Below are positions 17,855-26,792 of a stretch of 64,000 nt of DNA, piece after piece. Numbering within the stretch: the stretch's first letter is position 1; each line of letters starts with the position of its first letter. A program made the translations under genes and the position numbers. The notes below the pieces were generated by a model. It searched no databases. It saw only the letters and a list, made by a program, of their open reading frames with translations, and had not been told where the DNA came from. Origin of the DNA: Flavobacterium sufflavum (GTDB taxonomy: Bacteria; Bacteroidota; Bacteroidia; Flavobacteriales; Flavobacteriaceae); the NCBI RefSeq assembly GCF_004016525.1, contig NZ_SACJ01000005.1, forward strand, positions 172,470 through 236,469, read 5' to 3'.

Positions 17855-18964
17855 ATGCCAAAAGTAGTTTTGATTTCACAAATGCCATTGCCCTATTCTA
17901 AAATTGGAAGTTGGACCACATTGTATAAAAATTATTTAAAGAAAGATCATAAAATTGATTATATAGTTTGTCCAAAACCAGAAGAATTATTTGATGGAAT
18001 AAAATATAGTTTTGTCAATTTTACATTTATTTCTAAACTCAGAAGCAAACTCCTAAAGAGAAAAAACCTAGAGTATTTTCAGGCGCTTGATAAATTAATT
18101 AATCCTGATGAAAAATACATCATTCAAATTATTGACAATTACGGAATGATAAAACCTCTTGAAAAATATCTTTCATCAAAAGGGATTCTAAATAAATGCT
18201 ACATTCAGTTTTTTTATCATGGATACCCGCCTTATGTTCAGCAAGCTTCGGGATTAGATTTTTATGAAATCATAGATGAGATGATTTTGTTGACTAATGA
18301 CAGCTATGCATTACACAAAAAAGAGATTAATGTATTGCCAAATTATTTTTCAATTCTACCTAATGGTATTGATACTGAGAAATTTAAAAAAATAGCTGAT
18401 TTTGAAAAAATCAAATTAAAAAAGCAGCTTAATCTGGATGATAAAAAAGTATTTCTTTGGTGTTCTAACGACAGACCTAAAAAAGGATTAAATTTAATTT
18501 TAGACGTTTGGAAAAATGTTTATACCAGATATGATAATATTGTATTGCTTGTTATAGGCTGTGATCCGAGAGAAGAAATGGATGGTGTGTTGTTTTTAGG
18601 TAAAATACCTAACGATAATCTTCCAAAGTATTATCAGCTTTCAGATTGTTATCTTTTTCCAACATTATGTCAGGAGGGATTTGGCTTAAGCCTTATTGAA
18701 GCATTGCATTGTGGAAATTATTGTATTGCCTCTGCATTGGGTGGTGTTCCCGAGGTTTTACAGTATGGAAAACTGGGAAAGTTAATTGAAAATCCTCATT
18801 TTGTTTCCGAATGGGAAAAGGCTATAAATGATTTTTTAGAAGACAAATATGAAATTCCTGAAGTCCCGGAAGCATTGTATTCTAAAGAAAAATGGAATGA
18901 GGGAATGAACCAAATTATTGAGAAGGCAAAATTTAGATTAGCAAATAGCACAATTAAATTATGA
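17855..18964 (+). CDS. Glycosyltransferase family 4
   Basis: GT-B retaining glycosyltransferase of 369 residues. The N-terminal domain starts VVLISQMPLPYSKIGSWTTL. The linker SILPNGIDTEKFK precedes the donor domain, which has VFLWCSNDRPKKGLNLIL and the E-x7-E signature EGFGLSLIEALHCGNYCIAS followed by GGVPEVLQ. No signal peptide or helix is seen. It overlaps the acyltransferase gene by 4 nt (ATGA), so both products are made together. Donor and linkage are unknown. Confidence 0.87.
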   Translation: MPKVVLISQMPLPYSKIGSWTTLYKNYLKKDHKIDYIVCPKPEELFDGIKYSFVNFTFISKLRSKLLKRKNLEYFQALDKLINPDEKYIIQIIDNYGMIKPLEKYLSSKGILNKCYIQFFYHGYPPYVQQASGLDFYEIIDEMILLTNDSYALHKKEINVLPNYFSILPNGIDTEKFKKIADFEKIKLKKQLNLDDKKVFLWCSNDRPKKGLNLILDVWKNVYTRYDNIVLLVIGCDPREEMDGVLFLGKIPNDNLPKYYQLSDCYLFPTLCQEGFGLSLIEALHCGNYCIASALGGVPEVLQYGKLGKLIENPHFVSEWEKAINDFLEDKYEIPEVPEALYSKEKWNEGMNQIIEKAKFRLANSTIKL

Positions 18965-20019
18965 AAATAGATCAGCTAACATTTACCAGATTCCTAGCTG
19001 CAATTTCAATTGTTATTTTTCATTATGGAGGGAAAAGTTTTCCATTTAATAATGATAGGATTGCTTATATATTTAAAGGTGCCGATGTTGGAGTGAGTTA
19101 TTTTTTTATATTATCTGGTTTTGTGATGATAATTGCTTATGGAAATAAATCAATTGTTGTAGCTAAAGATTATTTTAGAAATAGGTTTGTAAGGATCTAT
19201 CCGGTATATTTTTTAGCACTATTTGTGATGTTTGTATTGCAAATACGTACGAAAAATTTAGATTTGTCGGGTTTGTTTTTAAATGTTTTAATGATTCAAT
19301 CCTGGATTCCGGGTAAAGAATTATCTGTTAATTCGCCAGGGTGGTCATTGTCTGTTGAGTTCTTATTTTACGCAATTTTTCCACTGATGTTTAATAAGTT
19401 CTTCAAAACGGAATCATTAAAAAAAAATTCTTTCCTTATTGTTCTATTTTGGATTATAAGTCAGGTGTTTTTTCAATTACTATTTGTATTTTACGGAGGT
19501 AGTGAATTAGATATTACGAAAGATGTTTTAAAATACAATCCGTTAATGCATCTTAATGAATTTTTGATAGGAAATCTTGCGGGACTTTTTTTTATTCAGC
19601 ATTTACAGGAGAAAAAAGGCAATTATGATCTTGTTATTTTGATATTGGCAGGATTGGTGATTTTAGCATTGAAATTTTCATTGGGGCTAAATTTTCACAA
19701 TGGCTTGCTCGCTGTGCTTTTTGTTCCTTTGATAATTTGCTTATCTTTAAACAACGGCTATATCACTAAGCTATTTCAGAAAAAGTCGCTTGTGTTTTTA
19801 GGAGAAATTAGTTTTGGAATTTATATTTTACAACATCCGGTTTATTCTTTGATTAGTTCTTATACTGTTAATAAGTATTTTCAGATTAATGATACAGCTA
19901 TTGTCTTTTTTAGTAGACTTGTTGTATTGCTTGTAGTTTCGTCAGTAGTTTATATTTATATTGAAAAACCAATGCAGAATAAAATAAAAGTTAAAAGAAA
20001 AATAGTTGTCCTTTCATGA
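18961..20019 (+). CDS. Acyltransferase 3 family (OafA/YrhL-like) membrane O-acyltransferase
   Basis: Integral membrane O-acyltransferase that decorates a sugar of the glycan, usually with acetyl from acetyl-CoA. The 352-residue protein has about 10 predicted helices. The conserved first-helix motif is LTFTRFLAAISIVIFHYGG with the essential His, followed by FILSGFVM, RNRFVRIYPVYF and SPGWSLSVEFLFYAIFP. FLGEISFGIYILQHPV closes the family pattern. It overlaps the preceding GT4 gene by 4 nt. A 171-nt gap follows (20020-20190), with one 7-bp hairpin at 20123-20146 and no coding sequence, so the neu genes may have their own promoter. Confidence 0.9.
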   Translation: MKIDQLTFTRFLAAISIVIFHYGGKSFPFNNDRIAYIFKGADVGVSYFFILSGFVMIIAYGNKSIVVAKDYFRNRFVRIYPVYFLALFVMFVLQIRTKNLDLSGLFLNVLMIQSWIPGKELSVNSPGWSLSVEFLFYAIFPLMFNKFFKTESLKKNSFLIVLFWIISQVFFQLLFVFYGGSELDITKDVLKYNPLMHLNEFLIGNLAGLFFIQHLQEKKGNYDLVILILAGLVILALKFSLGLNFHNGLLAVLFVPLIICLSLNNGYITKLFQKKSLVFLGEISFGIYILQHPVYSLISSYTVNKYFQINDTAIVFFSRLVVLLVVSSVVYIYIEKPMQNKIKVKRKIVVLS

Positions 20020-20190
20020 AATTCAGTTTTATAAAAGAGTAAAAATTATGGTGATATAGTTATAATTCTTGCCTGTGAAGTATCATAATAATCTAAAATA
20101 ATCGGTTGAATTTAAATACTTCATTTTAGTTGACTGCTACTAAAATATTCTGAAAACCAAATAAAAATATTTTTTTAAAAGTTATGTCTT

Positions 20191-21195
20191 ATGCATAAAC
20201 CTTATCTTATTGCCGAAATAGGCCAGGCCCATGAAGGAAGTTTAGGGATTTTACATTCCTATATAGATGCCCTGGCAGAAACCGGTGTTCAGGCAGTAAA
20301 ATTCCAAATGCACATTGCCGAGGCTGAAAGTAGTTCTCTTGAACCTTTCAGGATAAAATTTTCGTATGAAGATAAAACCCGCTATGACTATTGGAAAAGG
20401 ATGCAGTTTACATTGGAGCAATGGAGAGAAATTAAAAACCATTGTGATGCGGTTGGATTGGATTTTATTTGTTCTCCTTTTAGCAATAAGGCTGTTGATT
20501 GGCTTGAAGAAATAGGGAGTAAATATTATAAAGTTGGTTCCGGTGAGGTAAACAACTTCCTTCTTTTGGAAAAGATTGCACAAACTAAAAAGCATGTAAT
20601 CATTTCATCAGGTATGAGCAGTTTTGAGGAACTGGATTTAACAGTTCAGTTTTTAAAAAAGCGTCAGGTAGATTTCTCCATTTTACAATGTACAACTTCT
20701 TATCCTACACAACCTGAGCAATTCGGTTTTAATGTAATTCAGGAGTTGAAAGAACGTTATCAGGTAAAAGTAGGTTTTTCGGATCACTCTGCCAAAATTG
20801 CCACTAGTATTGCCGCCGTTGCTTTAGGTGCTGAAATATTGGAGTTTCATGTGGTATTTGACCGAAGAATGTTTGGTCCGGATTCAAAATCCTCCCTAAC
20901 AATTGATGAGGTAAGCCAATTGGTATCTGATGTAAGGTTCATTCAAACTGCGATACAAAATCCCATAAATAAGGATGACAATCGGCAATTTTCAACATTA
21001 AAAAGTATATTTGAAAAATCATTGGCGGTAAACAAAGATTTACCAAAGGGACATATACTTTCTTTTGAAGATTTGGAAGCAAAAAAACCTAAAGCTTATG
21101 GTATAGAGGCTTCAGGGTTTAATAGCGTAATTGGTAAAAAACTGTCCCGGGATATGTTGCAATGGGAATTTTTAAATGAAAAAGATCTGGAATGA
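20191..21195 (+). CDS. neuB: N-acetylneuraminate (nonulosonate) synthase
   Basis: Condenses phosphoenolpyruvate with ManNAc (or a 2,4-diacetamido-trideoxyhexose) to form a sialic-type acid. The 334-residue protein has a TIM-barrel NeuB domain (LIAEIGQAHEG at 6-16, KFQMH, SGEVNNFLLLEKIA, SSGMSSFEEL, QCTTSYPTQPEQ, GFSDHS) and a C-terminal SAF/antifreeze-like domain from about 270 (SLAVNKDLPKGHILSFEDLE). It overlaps neuC by 4 nt, and neuA follows. Absence of LegB/LegC-type enzymes next to it favours Neu5Ac, but a dehydratase/aminotransferase pair encoded outside the window could make it a legionaminic acid synthase. Confidence 0.93.
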   Translation: MHKPYLIAEIGQAHEGSLGILHSYIDALAETGVQAVKFQMHIAEAESSSLEPFRIKFSYEDKTRYDYWKRMQFTLEQWREIKNHCDAVGLDFICSPFSNKAVDWLEEIGSKYYKVGSGEVNNFLLLEKIAQTKKHVIISSGMSSFEELDLTVQFLKKRQVDFSILQCTTSYPTQPEQFGFNVIQELKERYQVKVGFSDHSAKIATSIAAVALGAEILEFHVVFDRRMFGPDSKSSLTIDEVSQLVSDVRFIQTAIQNPINKDDNRQFSTLKSIFEKSLAVNKDLPKGHILSFEDLEAKKPKAYGIEASGFNSVIGKKLSRDMLQWEFLNEKDLE

Positions 21196-22352
21196 ATACT
21201 GTCAGAAAAATTGTAGTGGTAATAACAGCTCGTCCTTCTTACAGTAGGGTGAAAACGGTATTAGCCGCTATTCAAAAGCATCCAGGGTTGCAGTTACAGC
21301 TGGTTGTTGCTGCCTCTGCTTTGTTGGATCGATATGGCTCTGCCGTTAATTATATTGAAAAAGACGGTTTTACCATTGCTGCTAAGGTGTTTAATGTGTT
21401 GGAAGGCGAGAATTTAACTGCAGCAGCAAAAACCACTGGAATAGGTATTTTGGAATTATCGACTGTTTTTGACAATCTAAAACCAGACATTGTTGTGACT
21501 GTTGCCGATCGATTTGAAACAATGGCAACGGCTATTGCGGCTTCTTATATGAATATTCCTTTGGCACACATACAAGGAGGAGAAGTAACCGGAAATATTG
21601 ATGAAAAAGTACGTCATGCTATCACAAAGTTATCTGATTATCATTTTGTTGCTTCGGAAAACGCCAAAGAAAGAGTCATCAAATTAGGAGAAGATCCGGC
21701 AATGGTTTTTAACACAGGTTGTCCTTCTATCGATTTAGCTTCAGCGATAACGGAAAGCAAAACACTAGCATTTGATCCGTATGAAAAATATGGTGGTGTG
21801 GGAGCAAAGCCTGACTTGTCTCAAGGCTATTTAGTAGTGATGCAACATCCGGTTACCACAGAATACCGGGATTCTCGAAAACACATAGAAGTTACACTTG
21901 AGGTTATTTATAAACTAAACAAACCTACTCTTTGGTTTTGGCCAAATGTAGATGCTGGAGCAGATGGAACATCAACTGGAATTCGTGCTTTTAGAGAGCA
22001 GCATCAGTTACCAAATGTTCATTTTTTCAAGAATATGGAAGGAAAAGATTTCCTGCAATTGTTGAAACATAGCGATTGCCTGATAGGGAATTCGAGTGTA
22101 GGGATACGGGAATGTGCTTTCTTGGGAGTTCCGGTAATCAATATTGGTTCGCGTCAAAATAGAAGAGACCGTGGGGGAAATAGTGTCGATGTAGACTATT
22201 CGAAAGAACAAATAGAAGCTGCGATTGTCACTTCCATACAAAAAGGGAAAACCATTTCATCTTCCATTTATGGAAACGGAAAAGCTGGGCTACAAATAGC
22301 AGAATTACTCGCTGAATTGCCTTTGCAGTTTCACAAAACTATCATGTATTAA
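21192..22352 (+). CDS. neuC: UDP-N-acetylglucosamine 2-epimerase, hydrolysing
   Basis: Hydrolyses and epimerises UDP-GlcNAc to ManNAc and UDP, giving the NeuB substrate; LegG homologues act on the 2,4-diacetamido sugar. It has 386 residues and a GT-B-like fold. VVVITARPSYSRVKTVLAAI starts the N-domain. VTVADRFETMATAIAASYMN, HIQGGEVTGNIDEKVRHAIT (catalytic acidic residues) and NTGCPSIDLA follow. The C-domain has VMQHPVTTEYRDS, GNSSVGIRECAFLGVP and INIGSRQNRRDRGGN. It sits between neuB (4-nt overlap) and neuA (1-nt gap) in the expected gene set. Confidence 0.92.
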   Translation: MNTVRKIVVVITARPSYSRVKTVLAAIQKHPGLQLQLVVAASALLDRYGSAVNYIEKDGFTIAAKVFNVLEGENLTAAAKTTGIGILELSTVFDNLKPDIVVTVADRFETMATAIAASYMNIPLAHIQGGEVTGNIDEKVRHAITKLSDYHFVASENAKERVIKLGEDPAMVFNTGCPSIDLASAITESKTLAFDPYEKYGGVGAKPDLSQGYLVVMQHPVTTEYRDSRKHIEVTLEVIYKLNKPTLWFWPNVDAGADGTSTGIRAFREQHQLPNVHFFKNMEGKDFLQLLKHSDCLIGNSSVGIRECAFLGVPVINIGSRQNRRDRGGNSVDVDYSKEQIEAAIVTSIQKGKTISSSIYGNGKAGLQIAELLAELPLQFHKTIMY

Positions 22353-22353
22353 G

Positions 22354-23052
22354 ATGAACATTTTAGCTATAATTCCAGCTCGTGGAGGCTCTAAGGGGAT
22401 TCCGGGTAAAAATATTAAGTTATTAAATGGAAAACCATTATTGGCTTATACTTCTGAAATTGCCTTGCAATCGAAACATTTGACGGAAGTTATTATCTCT
22501 ACCGAGGATGAACAAATTATAGAAGTAGCAAAAAGTATGGGGATAAAAGTACCGTTTGTTAGACCAATGGCATTGGCACAAGATAATACTCCAACTATTG
22601 ATGTAATTATCCACGCCTTAAAATGGTATGAAAATCAAAATATTTTTTTCGATGCTGTTTGTCTTTTGCAAGTGACAAGCCCATTTAGAACATTGGAGCT
22701 TTTGGATAAAGCTATTGAGAAATTTATAGAAAAGAATGCTGATTCTTTGGTTTCTGTTCAAAAAGTACCACATGAATACAATCCGCATTGGACATTTGAA
22801 GTGAATGAGGGAGGAAATTTAAAGATTGCTACCGGCGAAACTGAAATCATTAGTCGAAGACAGGAACTTCCAACGACCTATCATAGAGATGGAAGCATTT
22901 ATATTACTAAGACAAAAGTCCTTTTAAAAGAACATTCCTTGTACGGAAAAAGTACCGCCTTCATTGAATCGGAACCTGATTTTTATGTCAATATTGACAC
23001 ATTACAAGATTGGGAAAAAGCCGAAGAAATGATTCAAAATAAAATGAAATAA
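22354..23052 (+). CDS. neuA: CMP-nonulosonic (sialic) acid cytidylyltransferase
   Basis: Activates the NeuB product with CTP to CMP-sialic (or related) acid, the donor for a sialyltransferase. It has 232 residues. The nucleotide loop is IIPARGGSKGIPGKNIKLLN (6-25), followed by EVIISTEDEQIIEVAKSMG, QDNTPTIDVI, LLQVTSPFRT and YHRDGSIYITK; these are the conserved CMP-NeuA motifs. It lacks the C-terminal SGNH/acetylhydrolase extension of some NeuA enzymes. Its TAA shares one base with the asnB start, so asnB is coupled to the neu genes. Confidence 0.93.
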   Translation: MNILAIIPARGGSKGIPGKNIKLLNGKPLLAYTSEIALQSKHLTEVIISTEDEQIIEVAKSMGIKVPFVRPMALAQDNTPTIDVIIHALKWYENQNIFFDAVCLLQVTSPFRTLELLDKAIEKFIEKNADSLVSVQKVPHEYNPHWTFEVNEGGNLKIATGETEIISRRQELPTTYHRDGSIYITKTKVLLKEHSLYGKSTAFIESEPDFYVNIDTLQDWEKAEEMIQNKMK

Positions 23053-24818
23053 TGTGTGGTATTGCTGGAATAATTGGTGATTATAAAGAGTCTCAACTGG
23101 ATGAAATGCTTAGCAGTCAACATCATCGGGGACCTGATGCAACGGCTAAATATTTTGACACAGGATTTGCTGCTTTAGGACATAATCGATTGGCTATTAT
23201 TGATTTGTCTGCAAAATCGAATCAGCCTTTTATTGATGATTCAGGACGTTATGTTTTGGTTTTTAATGGAGAAATCTATAATTATATTGAAATAAAGGAG
23301 GCTTTGCAAGACCAATATGATTTCAAAACGGAATCGGATACGGAGGTTTTATTGGCTGCATTTATAATTTATGGAAAATCCTGTTTGGAAAAACTTAACG
23401 GAATGTTTGCCTTTAGCATTTGGGACAATCAGGAGAAAAAACTATTTGCAGCCAGAGATCGATTTGGAGTTAAACCTTTTTATTATAGTTTATTCCATAA
23501 TACTTTTTATTTTTCGTCAGAAATAAAAGCTTTGCACGCTGCTGGAATTACAAAGAAACCTAGCGAGAAAGTATGGGCTTCTTATTTTGCTTATGGTTCT
23601 TATGGAAATCCCAAAGAAACTTTTTGGTCAGACATTGTTGAATTACCGGGAGGACATTTTTTGGAATATGATGGCAAAAATCTGTTTTTAAAAAAATGGT
23701 ATTATTTTGAAGAAGAAGTAGCCAAACAACCTAAAAACATCACTTTCGAACAAGCCAAAGAACAGTATGTTGGGCTGCTAAAAGACAGTATCAAATTACG
23801 TTTTCGAGCCGACGTTCCAGTAGGATTCAATATCAGTGGTGGATTGGATAGTTCCGTTTTGTTGGCTTTAGTCAATTTACAAGAGAATGACAAAAATCAA
23901 AAATCGGTAATCGGTAATCTGCAATCAGCAATCAACGCCTATACTTTTTACACTAACAATTCGGATTATGACGAGTTACCCTGGGTTGAAAAAATGATCG
24001 CCAAAACTAATAATCCTTTGGTAAAAGTTCTTCTTCAAGCCGATGAGATTCCGACTCTGATCAGAAAAATGCAATGGCAACAAGATGAGCCTTTTGGAGG
24101 GATTCCAACCTTGGCGTATGCCAAAATATTTGAGCATGCCCGAAAAGATAAGGTTCTAGTTCTTTTAGACGGACAAGGAATGGATGAACAATGGGCAGGA
24201 TATGATTATTACACTCAGAATAATGAGGCAACCATACAAGGAGTTCAGGATTCTCCGTATAAAACAAAGATGCTTTCAGATACTTTTTTTGCTAAAGCTG
24301 AAAAACCTTTATACCCAAAACCTTTTAAGGATGAGGTGTTAAACAAACAATATCGGGATTTATTTTATACTAAAATTCCTCGGGCATTGCGATTTAATGA
24401 TCGGATTTCGATGGCATTTTCAACTGAATTGAGAGAGCCTTTTTTAGATTATCGTTTGGTGGAATTTGCATTTTCACTGCCTTTGGATTTCAAAATAAAA
24501 GAAGGGATTTCTAAATTTATCTTACGCGAAATAGCCTCAGAATATTTGGCAGATAATTTGGTTTTTGCACCTAAAAGACCACTGCAAACACCACAAAGGG
24601 AATGGCTGGCAACTGATTTGAAGGAATGGGTAGCTCAATGTTTTGCAGAATTGGAAAATTCAGTTTATTCCAATTGGTTTGATAAAGACTCTTTAGAAAA
24701 TGAACTAAAAAGCTATTTCGAGGGCAACATTCAATCTAGTTTTCATCTTTGGCAGTGTATTAGTTTATATGAAATCGCCATTAACAACAAGTTTGCACAA
24801 GCAAAAACCAATAACTAA
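23052..24818 (+). CDS. asnB: Asparagine synthase (glutamine-hydrolysing) family amidotransferase
   Basis: Class II glutamine amidotransferase plus ATP-dependent synthetase, 588 residues. Cys2 is the GATase nucleophile (MCGIAGI). FNGEIYNYIE and RDRFGVKPFYY belong to the N-domain, and SGGLDSS (262-268) is the PP-loop. ISMAFSTELREPFLD and LREIASEYL are in the synthetase domain. Position after neuA suggests amidation of a sugar carboxylate (uronamide or nonulosonamide) as for WbpS-type proteins rather than free asparagine synthesis; this is inference. An extra stretch at about residues 281-296 is encoded by repeat-like DNA (23892-23936) and looks like an in-frame insertion. Confidence 0.9.
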   Translation: MCGIAGIIGDYKESQLDEMLSSQHHRGPDATAKYFDTGFAALGHNRLAIIDLSAKSNQPFIDDSGRYVLVFNGEIYNYIEIKEALQDQYDFKTESDTEVLLAAFIIYGKSCLEKLNGMFAFSIWDNQEKKLFAARDRFGVKPFYYSLFHNTFYFSSEIKALHAAGITKKPSEKVWASYFAYGSYGNPKETFWSDIVELPGGHFLEYDGKNLFLKKWYYFEEEVAKQPKNITFEQAKEQYVGLLKDSIKLRFRADVPVGFNISGGLDSSVLLALVNLQENDKNQKSVIGNLQSAINAYTFYTNNSDYDELPWVEKMIAKTNNPLVKVLLQADEIPTLIRKMQWQQDEPFGGIPTLAYAKIFEHARKDKVLVLLDGQGMDEQWAGYDYYTQNNEATIQGVQDSPYKTKMLSDTFFAKAEKPLYPKPFKDEVLNKQYRDLFYTKIPRALRFNDRISMAFSTELREPFLDYRLVEFAFSLPLDFKIKEGISKFILREIASEYLADNLVFAPKRPLQTPQREWLATDLKEWVAQCFAELENSVYSNWFDKDSLENELKSYFEGNIQSSFHLWQCISLYEIAINNKFAQAKTNN

Positions 24819-24822
24819 ACCA

Positions 24823-24873
24823 CTCTGCACTGAAAGTGCAGAGGTTTGTTTGATGAGAGACTGAAAGTCTCTC
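24823..24873. repeat. Two tandem hairpins with identical GAA loops
   Basis: CTCTGCACT-GAA-AGTGCAGAG (24823-24843, 9-bp perfect stem) is followed after 11 nt by GAGAGACT-GAA-AGTCTCTC (24855-24873, 8-bp perfect stem). The stems share only the inner ACT/AGT next to the GAA loop. The same loop with different outer stems suggests a palindromic repeat family rather than a simple terminator. They lie 4 nt after the asnB stop codon. Confidence 0.8.
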
Positions 24874-24937
24874 AATTTTGAAAACTGTTTATCAATATTA
24901 AAAGTCAAAGATTAGATTTTTTCGCATTACTAAAGTA

Positions 24938-24966
24938 CTGCAATAAATTGCAGGGTTTTAAACCCT
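24938..24966. repeat. Two overlapping palindromes
   Basis: CTGCAAT-AA-ATTGCAG (24938-24953) runs directly into AGGGTTT-T-AAACCCT (24952-24966). Both are perfect inverted repeats of 7-bp arms. They appear to belong to the same cluster of palindromic elements as the hairpins at 24823-24873. Confidence 0.75.
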
Positions 24967-24995
24967 AATCTGAGACCAATAAAAGGCGATAACAT

Positions 24996-25017
24996 ACCTG
25001 CCTGTCGGCAGACAGGT
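24996..25017. repeat. GC-rich palindrome (CCTGTCGGCAGACAGG core)
   Basis: ACCTG-C-CTG-TCGG-CAG-A-CAGGT forms a 9-bp stem with one mismatch and a TCGG loop. Its GC content stands out from the AT-rich surroundings. It resembles the ACCTGCC-type palindromes scattered in flavobacterial intergenic DNA, which is recollection rather than a search result. Confidence 0.65.
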
Positions 25018-25242
25018 TTGACCGCTAAAAAATAAATTTTACATATATGAAATGTTTAAGAAAGAAGATTGAATAGGTGTAAAAAACATTAGGGAAATAA
25101 ATATTTGGCAGCTCAATTATCCAAAACAATTTAAAGATATCTAACTATATTTGCAGCTATAATAATCAGATGCGTTAGTTTTAGGCATTTTTTTAACTAA
25201 AAGCAATTTGTTTGATAGACTATTATACCAACAAGAGCAGCC

Positions 25243-25263
25243 ATCCCGAGCTTATCGAAGGAT
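25243..25263. repeat. Single diverged REP-like palindrome
   Basis: ATCCCGAGCTTATCGAAGGAT is an imperfect palindrome (ATCC..CGA / TCG..GGAT). It has the same CCCGAGC..TCGA core as the REP-like arms at 26793-27622. It lies 33 nt upstream of the MBOAT start. Confidence 0.6.
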
Positions 25264-25295
25264 AACCCATAACTGACAACTCACAACAAAAATAT

Positions 25296-26729
25296 ATGTT
25301 TTTCAATTCCTTCGCTTTTGCGATTTTTTTACCCATTGTGTTTGTTTTGTATTGGTTTGTGTTTAATAAAAACAAAACCACTCAAAATACGCTATTGATT
25401 ATTGCCAGTTATTATTTCTATTCCTGTTGGGATTGGCGATTCCTGTTTTTATTGGTTTTTTCGACCTTTCTGGATTATTATACGGGTATTCGAATTGAAA
25501 AAAGCCAGAAAGAAAGCGGTAGAAAGTTTTGGTTTTGGCTGAGTATTGGAGTCAATTTGGGATTTCTGGGAATGTTTAAATACTATAACTTTTTTGCCAG
25601 TTCTTTTGCTGAATTGATGCAGGGTTTTGGTTTAAAAAGTTCTCCTTTTCTATTGGATGTGGTTTTGCCGGTGGGAATTTCATTTTACACTTTTCACGGT
25701 CTGTCCTATGTAATTGACATTTATTATAAAAGAATCAAAGCCGAATACAACTTTGTCGATTATTCTTTGTTTGTGAGTTATTTTCCGCTTTTGGTGGCAG
25801 GACCTATCGAAAGAGCCACGCATTTATTGCCAGAGATAAAAGTAAAACGTGAATTTGATTTAGAAAAAGCAAAAGAAGGAATCTATCAAATGATTTGGGG
25901 ATTGCTTAAAAAAGTAGTCATTGCCGATACTTGTGCAACCTACGCTAATGCTATTTTTGATAATTATCATTCGATGAATTCCTTGTCGTTGATTTTAGGA
26001 GCGGTTTATTTTGCTTTCCAAATCTATGGTGATTTTTCAGGCTATTCGGATATGGCTTTGGGAATGTCAAAATTGTTTGGATTAGATTTATTGCGAAACT
26101 TCAACTATCCTTATTTTTCGAGAGACATAGCCGAGTTTTGGCGTCGATGGCATATTTCCTTATCTTCCTGGTTTCGCGATTATTTGTATATTCCGCTTGG
26201 AGGTAGTAAAGGCGGATTGTGGGTAAAAATAAGGAACACCTTTATTATCTTTTTAGTCAGTGGTTTTTGGCATGGAGCCAATTGGACTTATGTGGCTTGG
26301 GGCGGAATTAATGCCTTGTACTTTTTACCATTACTTTTAAGAAAATCCAATAGAAACAATATAGATATCGTAGTACTGGATAGGAATTGGGAATCGGTAA
26401 AGGCAATAGGGAATATCTTGCTTACATTTGCGTTGAGCTGCTTAGCCTGGGTTTTTTTTAGGGCTAAAACCATTGCTGACGCGGTATCGTATTTAAAACA
26501 GATTGTTACAAACGGACATTTTACGTCACAATATTTGGCCAATGAAAGGTATAATTACGAGCTGTTAATCATGGTGTTGTTGTTTGTCGTTGTCGAATGG
26601 AACAACCGTACTAAAGAGGAACCAATTTCTGGAAAGTACCAAAGTATTAAACTAGCTTTTTGTTTAGCTGCAATAATGGCATTAGGTACGTATTCAGATT
26701 ATAAAGAATTTATTTATTTTCAGTTTTAG
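25296..26729 (+). CDS. MBOAT-family O-acyltransferase (AlgI-like)
   Basis: Multi-pass membrane enzyme that moves an acyl group (usually acetyl) towards extracytoplasmic glycan O-acetylation. It has 477 residues and about 11 hydrophobic helices. AlgI hallmarks are LLVAGPIERATHLLPEI, FSGYSDMALGMSKLFG, RRWHISLSSWFRDYLYIPLG (His near residue 285) and SGFWHGANWTYVAWG (catalytic His near 325). AlgI-type proteins work with an SGNH-like AlgJ/X partner; the likely partner is encoded at 27666-28541, beyond a repeat-rich insert. No ribosome site is visible. It probably decorates the polysaccharide made by the surrounding locus. Confidence 0.93.
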   Translation: MFFNSFAFAIFLPIVFVLYWFVFNKNKTTQNTLLIIASYYFYSCWDWRFLFLLVFSTFLDYYTGIRIEKSQKESGRKFWFWLSIGVNLGFLGMFKYYNFFASSFAELMQGFGLKSSPFLLDVVLPVGISFYTFHGLSYVIDIYYKRIKAEYNFVDYSLFVSYFPLLVAGPIERATHLLPEIKVKREFDLEKAKEGIYQMIWGLLKKVVIADTCATYANAIFDNYHSMNSLSLILGAVYFAFQIYGDFSGYSDMALGMSKLFGLDLLRNFNYPYFSRDIAEFWRRWHISLSSWFRDYLYIPLGGSKGGLWVKIRNTFIIFLVSGFWHGANWTYVAWGGINALYFLPLLLRKSNRNNIDIVVLDRNWESVKAIGNILLTFALSCLAWVFFRAKTIADAVSYLKQIVTNGHFTSQYLANERYNYELLIMVLLFVVVEWNNRTKEEPISGKYQSIKLAFCLAAIMALGTYSDYKEFIYFQF

Positions 26730-26792
26730 CTATTGTTTGTATTTGTCCCTCGATTTTAGCCTGTATTGAGTTATAGTCGAAAGATTCAGCCT

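Larger units (their letters stand above)
24819..25295. other. Non-coding spacer filled with palindromic elements
   Basis: No credible coding sequence lies between asnB and the MBOAT gene (477 nt). The spacer holds at least five inverted repeats listed separately, then an AT-rich stretch. A short run (ATAACTGACAACTCACAAC, 25268-25286) of the kind that recurs between genes in flavobacteria lies just before the MBOAT start. The two hairpins right after the asnB stop could terminate transcription, but neither is followed by a good T run. Confidence 0.6.

Noticed and set aside
20020..20190. Possible terminator between the acyltransferase gene and neuB
   Set aside because: The ATTTTAG/CTAAAAT hairpin (20123-20146) has a weak AT-only stem and no T run, so I could not call it.
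20251..20595. A 114-codon minus-strand frame
   Set aside because: It lies entirely antisense to neuB, whose family motifs cover the region.
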